Below, piece by piece: positions 25,943 to 35,048 of a stretch of DNA of 64,000 bases (positions are counted from its first letter, which is position 1; every line of letters begins with the position of its first letter). Where the stretch lies: positions 54,004 to 118,003 of the forward strand of contig JAHCML010000003.1 of the NCBI GenBank assembly GCA_019192455.1, in the 5' to 3' direction. The translations under genes were made by a program, and so were the position numbers. This stretch comes from Alphaproteobacteria bacterium SS10. GTDB lineage: Bacteria; Pseudomonadota; Alphaproteobacteria; TMED2. The notes beneath the pieces are model-generated. The model ran no database searches. It saw nothing but the letters and a program-made list of their open reading frames with translations, and was not told where the DNA came from.

Positions 25943-26746
25943 TCAGGTGAGGTCGACCAGCTCGCCTTCCTCGGCGATTAGCTCTTCAACCTTCACCACA
26001 TCCTCTGGGGCATCGACCGACCAATGGGTTCGACCTCGGTAATCAACTTCAACTACCTGGATACCAATGCCGTTTTCGAGGGCGCGCAGTTGTTCCAATT
26101 GCTCTGCCTGCTCAAGCGGTCCTGGCTCCAGGCCGCACAGCGTTTCCAGCACATCCCGGCGATAGGCATATAAGCCAATGTGGCGGTAGATCGGCGGTGC
26201 ATCTGATCGCCCACGGACATAGGGGATTACCCGTTTGGAGAAGTAGAGGGCGCGGTATTTGCTGTCGAAGGTGACGGTGGTGCCACTAACTTGGCCGTCA
26301 GCTTTCGCGGCGACCAAATCTGCCACTTGTTTTGCCGTCATTCGTACCGCCGGGGTTGCCATCGTGAGGCCGACATCATCCTGCATCGCATCAACCAGCG
26401 CCTGCAAAATCCAGGGTGGGGTTAGGACCGCATCGCCCTGAAGGTTCAAGACGATATCTGGCTGTACGTCGATTTCTGCCAGGGTCGCCAGTGATCGCTC
26501 CGTCCCGTTCCGGCAAGTGGTCGGGGTCATCACCGCCTCACCGCCGAAATCGGTGACTAGCTTGGCAATTCGGTCGTCATCAGTGGCGACATAAACCGCA
26601 TCCACCCGCTCTACCGCCTTAGCGATGCGCCAGACCCGCTCCAGCATGGCGGTGCCAGCAATCTTTGCCATTGGCTTGCCCGGAAAACGGGATGAGCCAT
26701 AGCGGGCAGGTATGATGATCGCGGTTTGTTGATGGGCGCTGGCCAT
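25943..26746 (-). CDS. kdsB: 3-deoxy-manno-octulosonate cytidylyltransferase
   Basis: This enzyme activates Kdo as CMP-Kdo for lipopolysaccharide core synthesis, 267 aa, cytosolic. The N-terminal nucleotide motif IIPARYGSSRFPGKPMAKI, the VYVATDDDRI block, the NLQGDAVL segment and the CRNGTER segment are typical. The alternative QGDE form of the metal-binding motif is changed to QGDA here, which is worth noting. The start at 26746 (MASAHQQT) fits. It implies a Gram-negative LPS with Kdo. Confidence 0.93.
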   Translation of the reverse strand: MASAHQQTAIIIPARYGSSRFPGKPMAKIAGTAMLERVWRIAKAVERVDAVYVATDDDRIAKLVTDFGGEAVMTPTTCRNGTERSLATLAEIDVQPDIVLNLQGDAVLTPPWILQALVDAMQDDVGLTMATPAVRMTAKQVADLVAAKADGQVSGTTVTFDSKYRALYFSKRVIPYVRGRSDAPPIYRHIGLYAYRRDVLETLCGLEPGPLEQAEQLEQLRALENGIGIQVVEVDYRGRTHWSVDAPEDVVKVEELIAEEGELVDLT

Positions 26747-27082
26747 GAGAACGGGTCGGGTTTGATTTGTTGCTTGATGGGTGGGCCTTGCCCGGTTTTG
26801 CGCCCTTTTGTCAACCTGGCTACCACGCGCTCACATTCATAGGTGTTGGCGCCATGCCATCATTGATGAACGGGTTTGCGCTTCCATGCCGTAAGGGATT
26901 GAATAAGGTTGATCTGTTGGCGCAGTCTTCCCAAGACTGACAATCTTCCAAAGGGTTCTCAGAACCCACAAGCATGCAAAGGACGGGTGGACACGTCTTT
27001 ATCGCCGTGGATGTTTGAGTGATGCGCGCATTGCCATCGCAGGAAACATCACCGTCGACCGATATGACCAATCCGAGATCGC
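26747..27082. other. Divergent intergenic region, kdsB / chemoreceptor
   Basis: This 336-bp region lies between divergent genes. It contains two compact perfect hairpins (26923-26939 and 26953-26967). I find no convincing open frame, tRNA or sigma-70 promoter pair, though both flanking genes need promoters here. Confidence 0.5.
26923..26967. repeat. Two tandem compact hairpins
   Basis: CAGTCTT-CCC-AAGACTG (26923-26939) and GGGTTC-TCA-GAACCC (26953-26967) are both perfect inverted repeats with 3-nt loops, 13 bases apart. Neither has a U-tract. They may be part of a small RNA, an mRNA leader or operator sites for the chemoreceptor gene. Confidence 0.5.
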
Positions 27083-29230
27083 ATGGATAACAACCAGGCC
27101 AACCCGGCATCGAATGATGCAACAGATGCGTCGCCCGAAGAGGCGATGCCTGTTGTTGTGCCAACGGGTAAGGGGATCGACCCGGCCGGTTCCAGTGATG
27201 AAGCGAAGAAACTCCGTCAGCAAATCTATCGTAAGCGTGCGGTCGATTACTTACTGATCCGCAACTGGCCGTTCTGGATTAAGTTTTCCGTCGCTCCCTT
27301 GGTCGCGATGGCCTTCCTGGCCATTATTGCCGCCTTCGGTAGCTTGGCGCTGCAGCGTCAGCAGCAAAGCCTGAATGAGGTTGTCACCAACAACCTGAAC
27401 AGCGGTCTGGAGATTTCCCAGATCAATAAAGAACTGTTCGTCCTCAACGCGGCGGTCTATCGCGCGATCAGCCTTTATATCGGGCAGCAGGATCAATCAG
27501 CGGCGGTCACCGATATTGATCCGGGTCTGGGTGCCCTGATTGCCCCATCGCCGCCAGTGGTCGATCCAAACGCGTTCGGCGGTAATAGCCTGGAGCGCGA
27601 GCTACAAGGCCTGATTAGTCCTGTGCCGGAGGCAGAACCGGATCTGGGCGGCGGCCTGATCGTCCCCTCGCCCAGCGGTGACGATAGTCTGATTGTTCCA
27701 TCAACAGGGGATGGCGACATCGGTGGCAGCAATCTCTTTGTTGGCCAAGACGAGGTCGGGCTGGCCGCTGAGTTCAGCAAGCTAACCCCGAGCATTGAAG
27801 CGCTGTCGCAGCGTATCCAGACCTACAATCAACGGTTTCCTGGCAACGACCAGTTTGCCCAGTTGGAAGAGTTGGTCGAGCTAATCGACAACCTGCTGTT
27901 TGAGCTGCCAGCCCTGGCAGTCGCGATTGAGACCGAGGGTACGGCAGGCAATAATTTTGGCACTGAGCTGCTGATCTCGTTTGATGAGAACCTTGCTGAG
28001 GTCAGTGCCGCGCTTGAAGAGAGTGTCGGCACCATCGAAACCGCGGGTGAGCGGCAGGTTCGGATCGCTGAGCAAGCAAGCGATTACACCCGACTGGTCT
28101 TTGTGGCTGGCGCAGGTATCGCGGTGCTGATCGTTTCGATTGCAGCCTTCATCCTGGGTACGGCCACCGTTAGCTCAATTCGCCAGATCGCCGGTGCCAC
28201 CCGCGAGTTGGCCGAAGGCAACCGCCACGTTGATATCGACAAGCTGCGCCGGATGGATGAGCTGCGCGCGATCGTGACGTCGTTGCGCCGGTTCCGTGAC
28301 TACATCATCCAGGCCGATGAGGCGGATAAAGAGAAAGAGCGGACGCGGAGCGAGGCGGATGCCGTCCGACGTCAGGCCTTAACTGAGATGGCCGAGAGCA
28401 TCGACCGCGAGACCGAGAAGGTCGTCGGACTGGTTGGTGCTAAGGCTGGTGAGATGCAATCCGCTGCCATTGATATGGATGCCACCTCCGGCCGGATGGC
28501 CGAAGAGGCAACCGAGGCAGCTGGCGTTGCCCAAGATGCCTTGGACACGGCGCAAACCGTTGCTGCTGCGGCGGGTGAGCTGTCTGATGCGATCGACACC
28601 ATCGCTATGGAAGTGAACCAGGCCCACTCAAAGACCGAAGTTGCGGTTGCTGAGACGGCTGATGTGCAGGACGTCGTGAAGGGTCTTGCCCGCACCGCCG
28701 CGCAGATTGGGTCGGTGGTTGAGATCATTTCCGGTATTGCCGATCAGACCAATATGCTGGCGCTCAACGCGACGATTGAGGCGGCGCGCGCTGGTGAGGC
28801 TGGCCGTGGCTTCGCGGTCGTTGCCTCTGAGGTGAAGGGGTTGGCCCAACAGACGGCAGATGCGACCAATGAAATCGCTGGGCAGGTGGATGCGATCCAG
28901 CGCAGCAGCCATAAGGCCGCGACCACCTTCTCAACGATTACCAAGACCATTCAGGATCTGGGTCACATCTCAAACACCATTGCGGCCAGCATCAATGAGC
29001 AGATGGCCTCAACCCAAGAGATTGCCTCGGCCATCCGGCATTCGGCTGATGTGTCCCATGACGTGGCGGATCGCATGCAGCGCCTGCTGTCAGAGGTGGG
29101 TGAAACCAGTCGCCTTGCCCAGTTTGTGAAAAGCAGTGCCGATGAGCTCAGTAATGAGACGGGCCAGCTTGGTCGGACCCTGACCACCATCGTTCGCAAG
29201 GCGACCGAGGCTCAAGAGCGTAGCTCTTAA
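27083..29230 (+). CDS. Methyl-accepting chemotaxis protein
   Basis: This is a 715-aa chemoreceptor. A 60-residue cytoplasmic N terminus precedes TM1 (65-90), a periplasmic sensor (91-335), TM2 (337-361), a HAMP domain (about 362-415) and the signalling domain with the conserved tip [20 protein letters not shown] near 550. Within the sensor, residues 145-222 form a Pro/Gly/Asp-rich insert with degenerate LIxPS repeats. The ligand is unknown. It lies alone between kdsB and the ene-reductase; no che genes are in the window. The start codon has only a weak ribosome site. Confidence 0.94.
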   Translation: MDNNQANPASNDATDASPEEAMPVVVPTGKGIDPAGSSDEAKKLRQQIYRKRAVDYLLIRNWPFWIKFSVAPLVAMAFLAIIAAFGSLALQRQQQSLNEVVTNNLNSGLEISQINKELFVLNAAVYRAISLYIGQQDQSAAVTDIDPGLGALIAPSPPVVDPNAFGGNSLERELQGLISPVPEAEPDLGGGLIVPSPSGDDSLIVPSTGDGDIGGSNLFVGQDEVGLAAEFSKLTPSIEALSQRIQTYNQRFPGNDQFAQLEELVELIDNLLFELPALAVAIETEGTAGNNFGTELLISFDENLAEVSAALEESVGTIETAGERQVRIAEQASDYTRLVFVAGAGIAVLIVSIAAFILGTATVSSIRQIAGATRELAEGNRHVDIDKLRRMDELRAIVTSLRRFRDYIIQADEADKEKERTRSEADAVRRQALTEMAESIDRETEKVVGLVGAKAGEMQSAAIDMDATSGRMAEEATEAAGVAQDALDTAQTVAAAAGELSDAIDTIAMEVNQAHSKTEVAVAETADVQDVVKGLARTAAQIGSVVEIISGIADQTNMLALNATIEAARAGEAGRGFAVVASEVKGLAQQTADATNEIAGQVDAIQRSSHKAATTFSTITKTIQDLGHISNTIAASINEQMASTQEIASAIRHSADVSHDVADRMQRLLSEVGETSRLAQFVKSSADELSNETGQLGRTLTTIVRKATEAQERSS

Positions 29231-29431
29231 GGCAACCAAAGCGCCGCCGATCGACCGATAGAGCTCAGCTCGCGGTAACATTTTGTTGTCGCAAGCAATG
29301 GCAATCTCCTCTTGTATCCAGGGGCGTGGCGCAACATCTCCAGCAATGACCGAAACCTTCAGGCCGCCGCCGCTTCTGGCGTCTTGGCCTCCTCGTTTCA
29401 GCTTGAAAAGCAATGGAATTGTTAGGATCGA

Positions 29432-30541
29432 ATGATGACCAATACGAACCATGCCGCCCTGTTTGAGCCGCTAAAGCTCGGCGGGATTGATGTGCTAAAC
29501 CGGGTCTTAATGGCCCCCTTAACCCGTAACCGAGCCCACCCTGACGGCACCCCCGCTGAGATGGCGATTGAGTATTATCGCCAGCGTGCTGGTGCCGGCC
29601 TGATCTTTACTGAGGCGACCCAGGTTAGTGCCATGGGTAAGGGCTATATCAACACCCCTGGTATCTACACCGACGGCCATGCCGCTGCATGGAAGAAGAT
29701 TACGGATGCCGTGCATGAGGCTGGCGGCAAGATTGCCATCCAGCTTTGGCATGTTGGCCGGATCAGCCATAGCTCGCTGCTCCCTAACAATGCCAAGCCC
29801 TATGCCCCATCGGCGATAGCCGCCAAGTCCCAGACCTTTATTGAGACGGGGATGGTTGATGTGTCAGAGCCGCAGGCGATCACCGTTGAGGAGATCAAGG
29901 CGACTGTTGCCGAGTACCGGCATGCCGCCGAACTGGCCAAACAGGCAGGTTTTGATGCAATCGAGATCCACTCCGCCAATGGCTATCTAATCGACCAGTT
30001 CATCAGGGATGGCAGTAATAAGCGGACCGATGAGTATGGCGGCCCGATTGAAAACCGGATCCGGTTCTTGAAAGAGGTGACCGAGGCCGTGCTTGAGGTC
30101 TGGCCTGCCGATAAGGTGGGTTTCCGCCTATCACCAACCGGTGGTTTCAACGACATGTCGGATAGCGATCCGGCGGCCACCTTCTCTGCGGTGGCAAAGG
30201 CGATGAATGCCTATGGTCTCGCCTTCCTGCACATGGTTGAGGAATTCCCAGGCGAGGAAAGCAGTGCCGAGGATCAGGCGGTGAATAAAGCGGTGCGCGA
30301 GGCTTGGACCGGGGCGTATATCGCCAATGGCGGGTTTGATGCCGCAAAGGCTGATGCCGCTGTCGCCTCAGGCGCTGCCGATGCGGTTGCCTTTGGCCGT
30401 CCCTTCATCTCAAACCCTGATCTGCCTAAGCGGATTGCAAAGGGTGCAAGCCTAACTGAGCCAGACCAAACCACCTTCTATGGTGGTGATGGCAAGTGCT
30501 ACACCGACTATCCAACCTTGGAGCAAGAGGCCGCAGCCTAA
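29432..30541 (+). CDS. Old Yellow Enzyme family ene-reductase
   Basis: This is an FMN-dependent NAD(P)H oxidoreductase of the NemA/OYE class, 369 aa, cytosolic. Landmarks are PLTRNRAHPDGTP, IQLWHVGRISH (FMN site), the active-site GFDAIEIHSANGYLIDQFIRDGSNKRTDEYGG and the C-terminal GRPFISNPDLP. Members reduce activated alkenes, nitrate esters and nitro compounds, often after electrophile stress. Two adjacent ATGs are possible starts (29432 or 29435). No regulator gene is adjacent. Confidence 0.94.
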   Translation: MMTNTNHAALFEPLKLGGIDVLNRVLMAPLTRNRAHPDGTPAEMAIEYYRQRAGAGLIFTEATQVSAMGKGYINTPGIYTDGHAAAWKKITDAVHEAGGKIAIQLWHVGRISHSSLLPNNAKPYAPSAIAAKSQTFIETGMVDVSEPQAITVEEIKATVAEYRHAAELAKQAGFDAIEIHSANGYLIDQFIRDGSNKRTDEYGGPIENRIRFLKEVTEAVLEVWPADKVGFRLSPTGGFNDMSDSDPAATFSAVAKAMNAYGLAFLHMVEEFPGEESSAEDQAVNKAVREAWTGAYIANGGFDAAKADAAVASGAADAVAFGRPFISNPDLPKRIAKGASLTEPDQTTFYGGDGKCYTDYPTLEQEAAA

Positions 30542-30582
30542 GCTCTAGTACTTGTTAGGCGCCGGGCTTATGGTCCGGCGCC

Positions 30583-32505
30583 ATGACAACCAACCCACCA
30601 AAAGCCGAGCATGATGATGGCCCGCTGGCGACTTGGCGTGACGATGGCACGCTGATCTCTGGCCGGTTTAATGATGTCTATTTCTCGGTTGAGGGCGGGC
30701 TCGCCGAAACCCAGCATGTGTTTTTGCAAGGCTGCGACCTGCCGCAGCGTTGGCAAGACCGTCGCGTCTTTACGATTGGTGAGACAGGCTTTGGCACCGG
30801 CCTCAACTTTCTGACGACCTGGCAGGCGTTCCGGGAAGCACCAGGCAGTTGTAAGCGACTTCATTTCATCTCGGTTGAAGGGTATCCGCTGGCCGTTGAT
30901 GACTTGGCCAAGGCACTTAAGCCATGGCCGGAGCTGGCCGGGTTAGCCGATGCCTTGCTGGCGCAATACGGGCCAGCCGAACCAGGCCTCTATCGCTATA
31001 GCTTTGATGATGATCGTGTCCTGCTGACCCTTGTGGTTGGTGAGGCGGCAGAGGCTTTTGGTAAGCTTGAGGCTAAGGTCGACGCCTGGTTTCTCGATGG
31101 GTTTTCGCCCGCTCGCAATCCAGAAATGTGGCGCGATGAGGTGATGGACCAAGTTGCGCGGTTGAGTGCGCCCGATGCGGTTGCCGCAAGTTTCACCGTC
31201 GCCCGTGCGGTACGTGATCGCCTCGAGGCCAGAGGCTTCACGGTCGAGAAGGCAGCTGGCTTTGGCCGGAAGCGAGATTGTTTGAAGGCGTTCCGGTCAG
31301 GCCAACGGCCATCGCTGCGCCACCCTAATGGTAAGGTCACGGTCATCGGTGCCGGTATTGCGGGCGCCTGTCTGGCCCAGGTGCTTGCCCAACGTGGTCT
31401 GACCGTTTCAGTCTATGACCCGCACCCGGACGGTGCGCAATCGGCATCCTATAATCCCGTTGGCATTGTTATGCCGCGCCTGCATCTGGGTGAGGATCCG
31501 GTAGCTGAGTTCAACCGGGCAGCCTGGCGCTATGCCACGGACTGGTATGGCCGACTGAATAGCACTGGTGACTGGCTCGACCGCTGCGGTGTTCTGCAAT
31601 TGGCGCGTAGTGCAGAAGAAGCGGAGCGCCAACAGCGCCTCGCCGCCGCAAGCAATGTCGTTGGTCGATATGGTGTCTGGGTCGACGCCGCCGCCGCGGC
31701 TGAGAAGGTTGGCGAGCCGGTCGCTTTCGGCGGGCTTTGGTTACCTGAGGCGGGGTGGGTTTCCCCAGCCGCATTATGCCCGCATCTCTTGGGTCATCCC
31801 TCGATCACGGTTCATCAGCAGGCGATTGGCTCGCTCATCCAATCAGGCGATGGTTGGCAGCTTCTGGATAATAGCGGCGAGGTTGTTGGCGAGGCGCAGA
31901 CGGTTGTCGTCGCCAATGGCCTAAACAGCCGGGTGTTTGATCAACTGTCCTGGCAGCCGCTAAGGCCGAAGCGGGGTCAGCTTAGTTTGGTTGAACAGAC
32001 CGACCCAACACAGGGGCCTGATTGTGTCGTTACTTTCGGAAGCTATTTGGGGCCGGTGATCAATGGCCGTCGTGCCTTGGGCGCCACCTATGACAAATGG
32101 GATGACGAACGTCCGATTGCTTGGCCAGTGCCGCTGGGTGAAAGTGACGATAAGAACTTGAGTGCCTTGGGTGAAGCATTGCCGGTCTTGGCGGCCCAGG
32201 TGTCCTTAGGTGGCAAGGCACGCGCATCGCTTCGGGCAACAACGCCTGACCACCTGCCATTAGCCGGGGCGGCGCCCAATGCCGCGTCGCTGTCGGACGA
32301 TCTGCCGGGCCTGTTCATGCTCACTGGGTTGGGCTCTACCGGTTTGGTTACAGCCCCGCTTTGCGCAGCCCATATCGCGTCGGCCCTGTTGGGTGAACCG
32401 TCGCCGCTTACCATGGCAACGAGCGCTGCGGTTGAACCTCGGCGTTTTCTAACTCGCGCTGCCAAGCGTGGCACCCTCGACAACCTTGTCAGTGGTGGTG
32501 AGTGA
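30583..32505 (+). CDS. mnmC: tRNA mnm5s2U bifunctional enzyme MnmC
   Basis: This enzyme finishes the 5-methylaminomethyl modification of the wobble uridine in tRNA, 640 aa. The N-terminal half is the SAM methyltransferase MnmC(m), with GETGFGTGLNFL and DGFSPARNPEMW. The C-terminal half is the FAD oxidoreductase MnmC(o), beginning at the dinucleotide loop VIGAGIAGACLAQVL near residue 250. The fusion is complete and in frame. It acts after MnmE/MnmG, which are not in the window. Upstream, 41 bases separate it from the ene-reductase gene. Confidence 0.95.
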   Translation: MTTNPPKAEHDDGPLATWRDDGTLISGRFNDVYFSVEGGLAETQHVFLQGCDLPQRWQDRRVFTIGETGFGTGLNFLTTWQAFREAPGSCKRLHFISVEGYPLAVDDLAKALKPWPELAGLADALLAQYGPAEPGLYRYSFDDDRVLLTLVVGEAAEAFGKLEAKVDAWFLDGFSPARNPEMWRDEVMDQVARLSAPDAVAASFTVARAVRDRLEARGFTVEKAAGFGRKRDCLKAFRSGQRPSLRHPNGKVTVIGAGIAGACLAQVLAQRGLTVSVYDPHPDGAQSASYNPVGIVMPRLHLGEDPVAEFNRAAWRYATDWYGRLNSTGDWLDRCGVLQLARSAEEAERQQRLAAASNVVGRYGVWVDAAAAAEKVGEPVAFGGLWLPEAGWVSPAALCPHLLGHPSITVHQQAIGSLIQSGDGWQLLDNSGEVVGEAQTVVVANGLNSRVFDQLSWQPLRPKRGQLSLVEQTDPTQGPDCVVTFGSYLGPVINGRRALGATYDKWDDERPIAWPVPLGESDDKNLSALGEALPVLAAQVSLGGKARASLRATTPDHLPLAGAAPNAASLSDDLPGLFMLTGLGSTGLVTAPLCAAHIASALLGEPSPLTMATSAAVEPRRFLTRAAKRGTLDNLVSGGE

Positions 32506-32562
32506 CACTCTCATCAAAGCGCTGTGCCGGTACCTGGTGGAGGGTTAGCGTTGGTGTGTAAG

Positions 32563-32576
32563 TGAGTGCTCACTCA
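32563..32576. promoter_or_regulatory. TetR-like palindrome before the YnbA-like gene
   Basis: TGAGTG-CT-CACTCA (32563-32576) is a perfect 6-2-6 inverted repeat in the 99-bp gap before the ATG at 32605. It lies where a weak -35 candidate (TTGGTG at 32551) and a -10 would sit. Palindromes of this form are common operators for TetR-type repressors; the regulator is not encoded nearby. Confidence 0.5.
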
Positions 32577-32604
32577 TTCAATCGTTCATCTGATAGGGCG
32601 AGCC

Positions 32605-33213
32605 ATGCCAAGCCTTTACGATATCAAGCCAGCTTTTCAGCGCTTCTTGCAGCCAGTGCTTGATGCCTGCATTGCCTGGCGGATCAGTGCAAATGCGCTA
32701 ACGGCGCTGGCGCTTGGCCTGTCTATCGCTGGTGGCGCCATGCTCTGGGTTAGCGGTGGTGCCGCTTGGGCCCTGCTTTGTTACCTGCCGCTTTTATTCC
32801 TTCGCATGGCGTTGAACGCTCTGGATGGGCTGGTGGCCCGTCAAACCGGGACCAGTAGCCGTGCCGGGATGATCTTTAATGAGGTGGCGGACATCACCAG
32901 CGATGTCGCCATGTATGTGCCATTTCTCGCCGTGATCGGCGTTGACTACGTGGCTCTGCTGGCGGCGGTGTTAACCGGTGTTGTGGTTGAGCTGTCGGGC
33001 ATCTGGCGCCTCAAGGGTGATGGCTATCGTGCCTATCATGGGCCGCTTGGTAAGAGTGACCGGGCCTTTGCCTTTGGTCTGCTGGCGGTGCTGCTGTTGG
33101 TTAGCCTACCGATGCTGCTTGTCACGGTTTATCTGGTGACGCTGACCGCGATGCATCTTCTCACCATTCGAAACCGTCTTGTTCGGCCAGTTGGGCCGCC
33201 GCCAGGTAATTGA
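32605..33213 (+). CDS. CDP-alcohol phosphatidyltransferase, YnbA-like
   Basis: This is a polytopic membrane enzyme of 202 aa in the CDP-alcohol phosphatidyltransferase family, which links an alcohol to a CDP-activated lipid. The motif is NALDGLVAR...GMIFNEVAD. In the classical motif positions 1 and 3 are Asp; here they are Asn (N71 and N92), while D74 and D96 remain. The neighbouring CdsA paralogue makes the pair resemble E. coli ynbA-ynbB. I chose the ATG at 32605; a GTG at 32566 would place the palindrome inside the coding region. The product lipid is unknown. Confidence 0.85.
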   Translation: MPSLYDIKPAFQRFLQPVLDACIAWRISANALTALALGLSIAGGAMLWVSGGAAWALLCYLPLLFLRMALNALDGLVARQTGTSSRAGMIFNEVADITSDVAMYVPFLAVIGVDYVALLAAVLTGVVVELSGIWRLKGDGYRAYHGPLGKSDRAFAFGLLAVLLLVSLPMLLVTVYLVTLTAMHLLTIRNRLVRPVGPPPGN

Positions 33214-33226
33214 GGAGGCCTAGCCC

Positions 33227-34222
33227 TTGGAAGCCGTTATCGAACCAGTAGTGACCACACTGACCAGCCTTGGGGTGGTGCTGCCAGCCATTGGGATTAT
33301 GAAGGTCATTTTTGGCGCTGTGTTGGTGCTTGCCCTGGCCACCGGGTTGACCCTGGTGCTGCAGAAGCGGCGCGGTAAGGCCAAGACGGCAGAACTGACC
33401 GCCCGCATTCTGGGCTGGTGGATTATCTTCGGCTTCCTAACGCCTGTCTTGTTTGGTCCGCCGGTGGTTGGGGTGATCGTACTGGCCCTGATCGCCTTCC
33501 TGGCTTTGCGTGAATATGCCTCGATCATGCCGCTCCGCCCCGCTGATCGCTGGGCCTTGGCTTTGGCCTATTTAGCGGTGCCGGTCCAAACCTTCTTCAT
33601 CGTCACTATGGAGTACGGGTTCTTCATTATCCTGGTGCCCGTCTACCTCTTTATGATCTTGCCGGTTGCCCTTGTCCTAATGGGCGAGACCCAGCGGTTC
33701 ATCGTCTCCCTCGGCACGTTGCATTGGGGGGTGATGATGGCCGTCTACGCCCTCGGTCATGCTGCATTCCTCCTCATGTTGCCTGAGATGCATAACGGCC
33801 CCGCCGCGGTGGGTGAGGGGCTTGGCCTGCTATTGCTGCTGTTCATCATCACGGGCGGCAATGATGTGGCGCAGTATTGCTGGGGTAAGCTTCTCGGGAA
33901 GCGCAAGATCGTGCCCCAGGTCAGCCCAAACAAAACCTGGGAAGGGTTTGTCGGTGGGGTGGTGACCAGCGCCTTGGTCGCCGTGCTAATTGCCCCCATC
34001 CTCTCACCAATTGAGGGTTGGATGGCCGCCGCTCTGGGGGCTGGTTTGGCCGCCGCGGGTTTCCTTGGTGATGTCACGGTATCGGCGGTGAAGCGCGATC
34101 TGGGCGTGAAGGACACGGGCACGGCGCTGCCCGGCCATGGTGGCTTGCTAGATCGCTTGGACAGCACGGTGTTCACCGCACCGCTTATGTTCCATGTGTG
34201 CCGCTACTTCTTCTATAGCTAG
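33227..34222 (+). CDS. Phosphatidate cytidylyltransferase-like, YnbB-like
   Basis: This is a 331-aa polytopic CdsA-family enzyme that would make a CDP-lipid from phosphatidate and CTP. The C-terminal signature is SPNKTWEGFVGG followed by LGDVTVSAVKRDLGVKDTG and PGHGGLLDRLDS. The start is TTG at 33227, with GAGGAGG 8 bases upstream. It follows the phosphatidyltransferase gene by 13 bases and probably supplies its substrate. Length is greater than that of housekeeping CdsA (about 270-285 aa), matching the YnbB type. It ends 10 bases from the convergent TraX-like gene. Confidence 0.9.
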   Translation: MEAVIEPVVTTLTSLGVVLPAIGIMKVIFGAVLVLALATGLTLVLQKRRGKAKTAELTARILGWWIIFGFLTPVLFGPPVVGVIVLALIAFLALREYASIMPLRPADRWALALAYLAVPVQTFFIVTMEYGFFIILVPVYLFMILPVALVLMGETQRFIVSLGTLHWGVMMAVYALGHAAFLLMLPEMHNGPAAVGEGLGLLLLLFIITGGNDVAQYCWGKLLGKRKIVPQVSPNKTWEGFVGGVVTSALVAVLIAPILSPIEGWMAAALGAGLAAAGFLGDVTVSAVKRDLGVKDTGTALPGHGGLLDRLDSTVFTAPLMFHVCRYFFYS

Positions 34223-34232
34223 GAACTCGAGC

Positions 34233-35048
34233 TTATTGCTGGGTGAGTGCTTGGAGGCCGAACCAAAAGCCCAGGAACCCAAACGCCGTCAGGTGAATGA
34301 TGTAAATCTCCAGCGTGTACCGACCCATAAGGCGGAACAGTGGTGAGATCACCGGGATAGATCCGGTATTTGGGAAGATCACTAGCTTGGTCTTGGACAG
34401 GATGAAGATTACCGCCGCGGTGCCAATCCCCGCCGTAATTGCCTGGGGCACCGCGAACTCAAACACGATCACCTGGACGTACATAAAGGCGATGAAGATG
34501 TAGACGAAGAACAGCTGGTACCAAGGCCCGTTCTGATTGTTCCGAACGAAATAGCCCATCAGGCCGAACAGGAAGGCCAGCGTTCCATACTCAAACAGGT
34601 CATAGGTAAACAAGATCAGGAACGACCAGATGAAGATCTGGAGGATGATCATGTCGTTCGCTCGGGCAGCCGGGAAGTCCATGATCCTCAACGTAATCCG
34701 CATCAAGATAATGGTGACCAGGGCATTTACGGGCAGAAGGTCATAGCCGGTCAGCCCATCAACTAGGACTAACAGTATGGCGCCGCCGATCAGCCGCATC
34801 GGCAGGTCCCGCCCGCGGGCATAGCCAATCAAAAAGAACCAGATTGGAAAGCCAACCCGACCAACCGCCCGCCACCACATGTCATCGACGAAGAAAAATG
34901 ATCCGATGTGGTCGATCACCATGATCGGCACGGCGAAGCATTTCAGCAGGTCGAGTGAGGTCAACTCCGGCCCGTGCTGTCTTGCAAACCAGTGCTTCTT
35001 GGTCTTCTGCTCTTCTGGTTGAGCGGGCGGTTCTGCTATTTCAGACAC
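34233..35048 (-). CDS. TraX-like membrane protein
   Basis: This is a polytopic membrane protein of 271 aa with about eight helices and a 30-residue charged N terminus. The opening SLDLLKCFAVPIMVIDHIG is the TraX family signature. F-plasmid TraX acetylates pilin, but chromosomal relatives are uncharacterised and resemble acyltransferase-3 proteins. There are no conjugation genes nearby. It may modify an envelope component. Confidence 0.82.
   Translation of the reverse strand: MSEIAEPPAQPEEQKTKKHWFARQHGPELTSLDLLKCFAVPIMVIDHIGSFFFVDDMWWRAVGRVGFPIWFFLIGYARGRDLPMRLIGGAILLVLVDGLTGYDLLPVNALVTIILMRITLRIMDFPAARANDMIILQIFIWSFLILFTYDLFEYGTLAFLFGLMGYFVRNNQNGPWYQLFFVYIFIAFMYVQVIVFEFAVPQAITAGIGTAAVIFILSKTKLVIFPNTGSIPVISPLFRLMGRYTLEIYIIHLTAFGFLGFWFGLQALTQQ

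Noticed and set aside
29090-29452. Minus-strand frame covering the gap between the chemoreceptor and the ene-reductase
   Set aside because: It overlaps the end of the chemoreceptor gene, has no ribosome site or family features, and its sequence is unlike a conserved protein. The 201-bp gap (29231-29431) otherwise shows nothing I can support.
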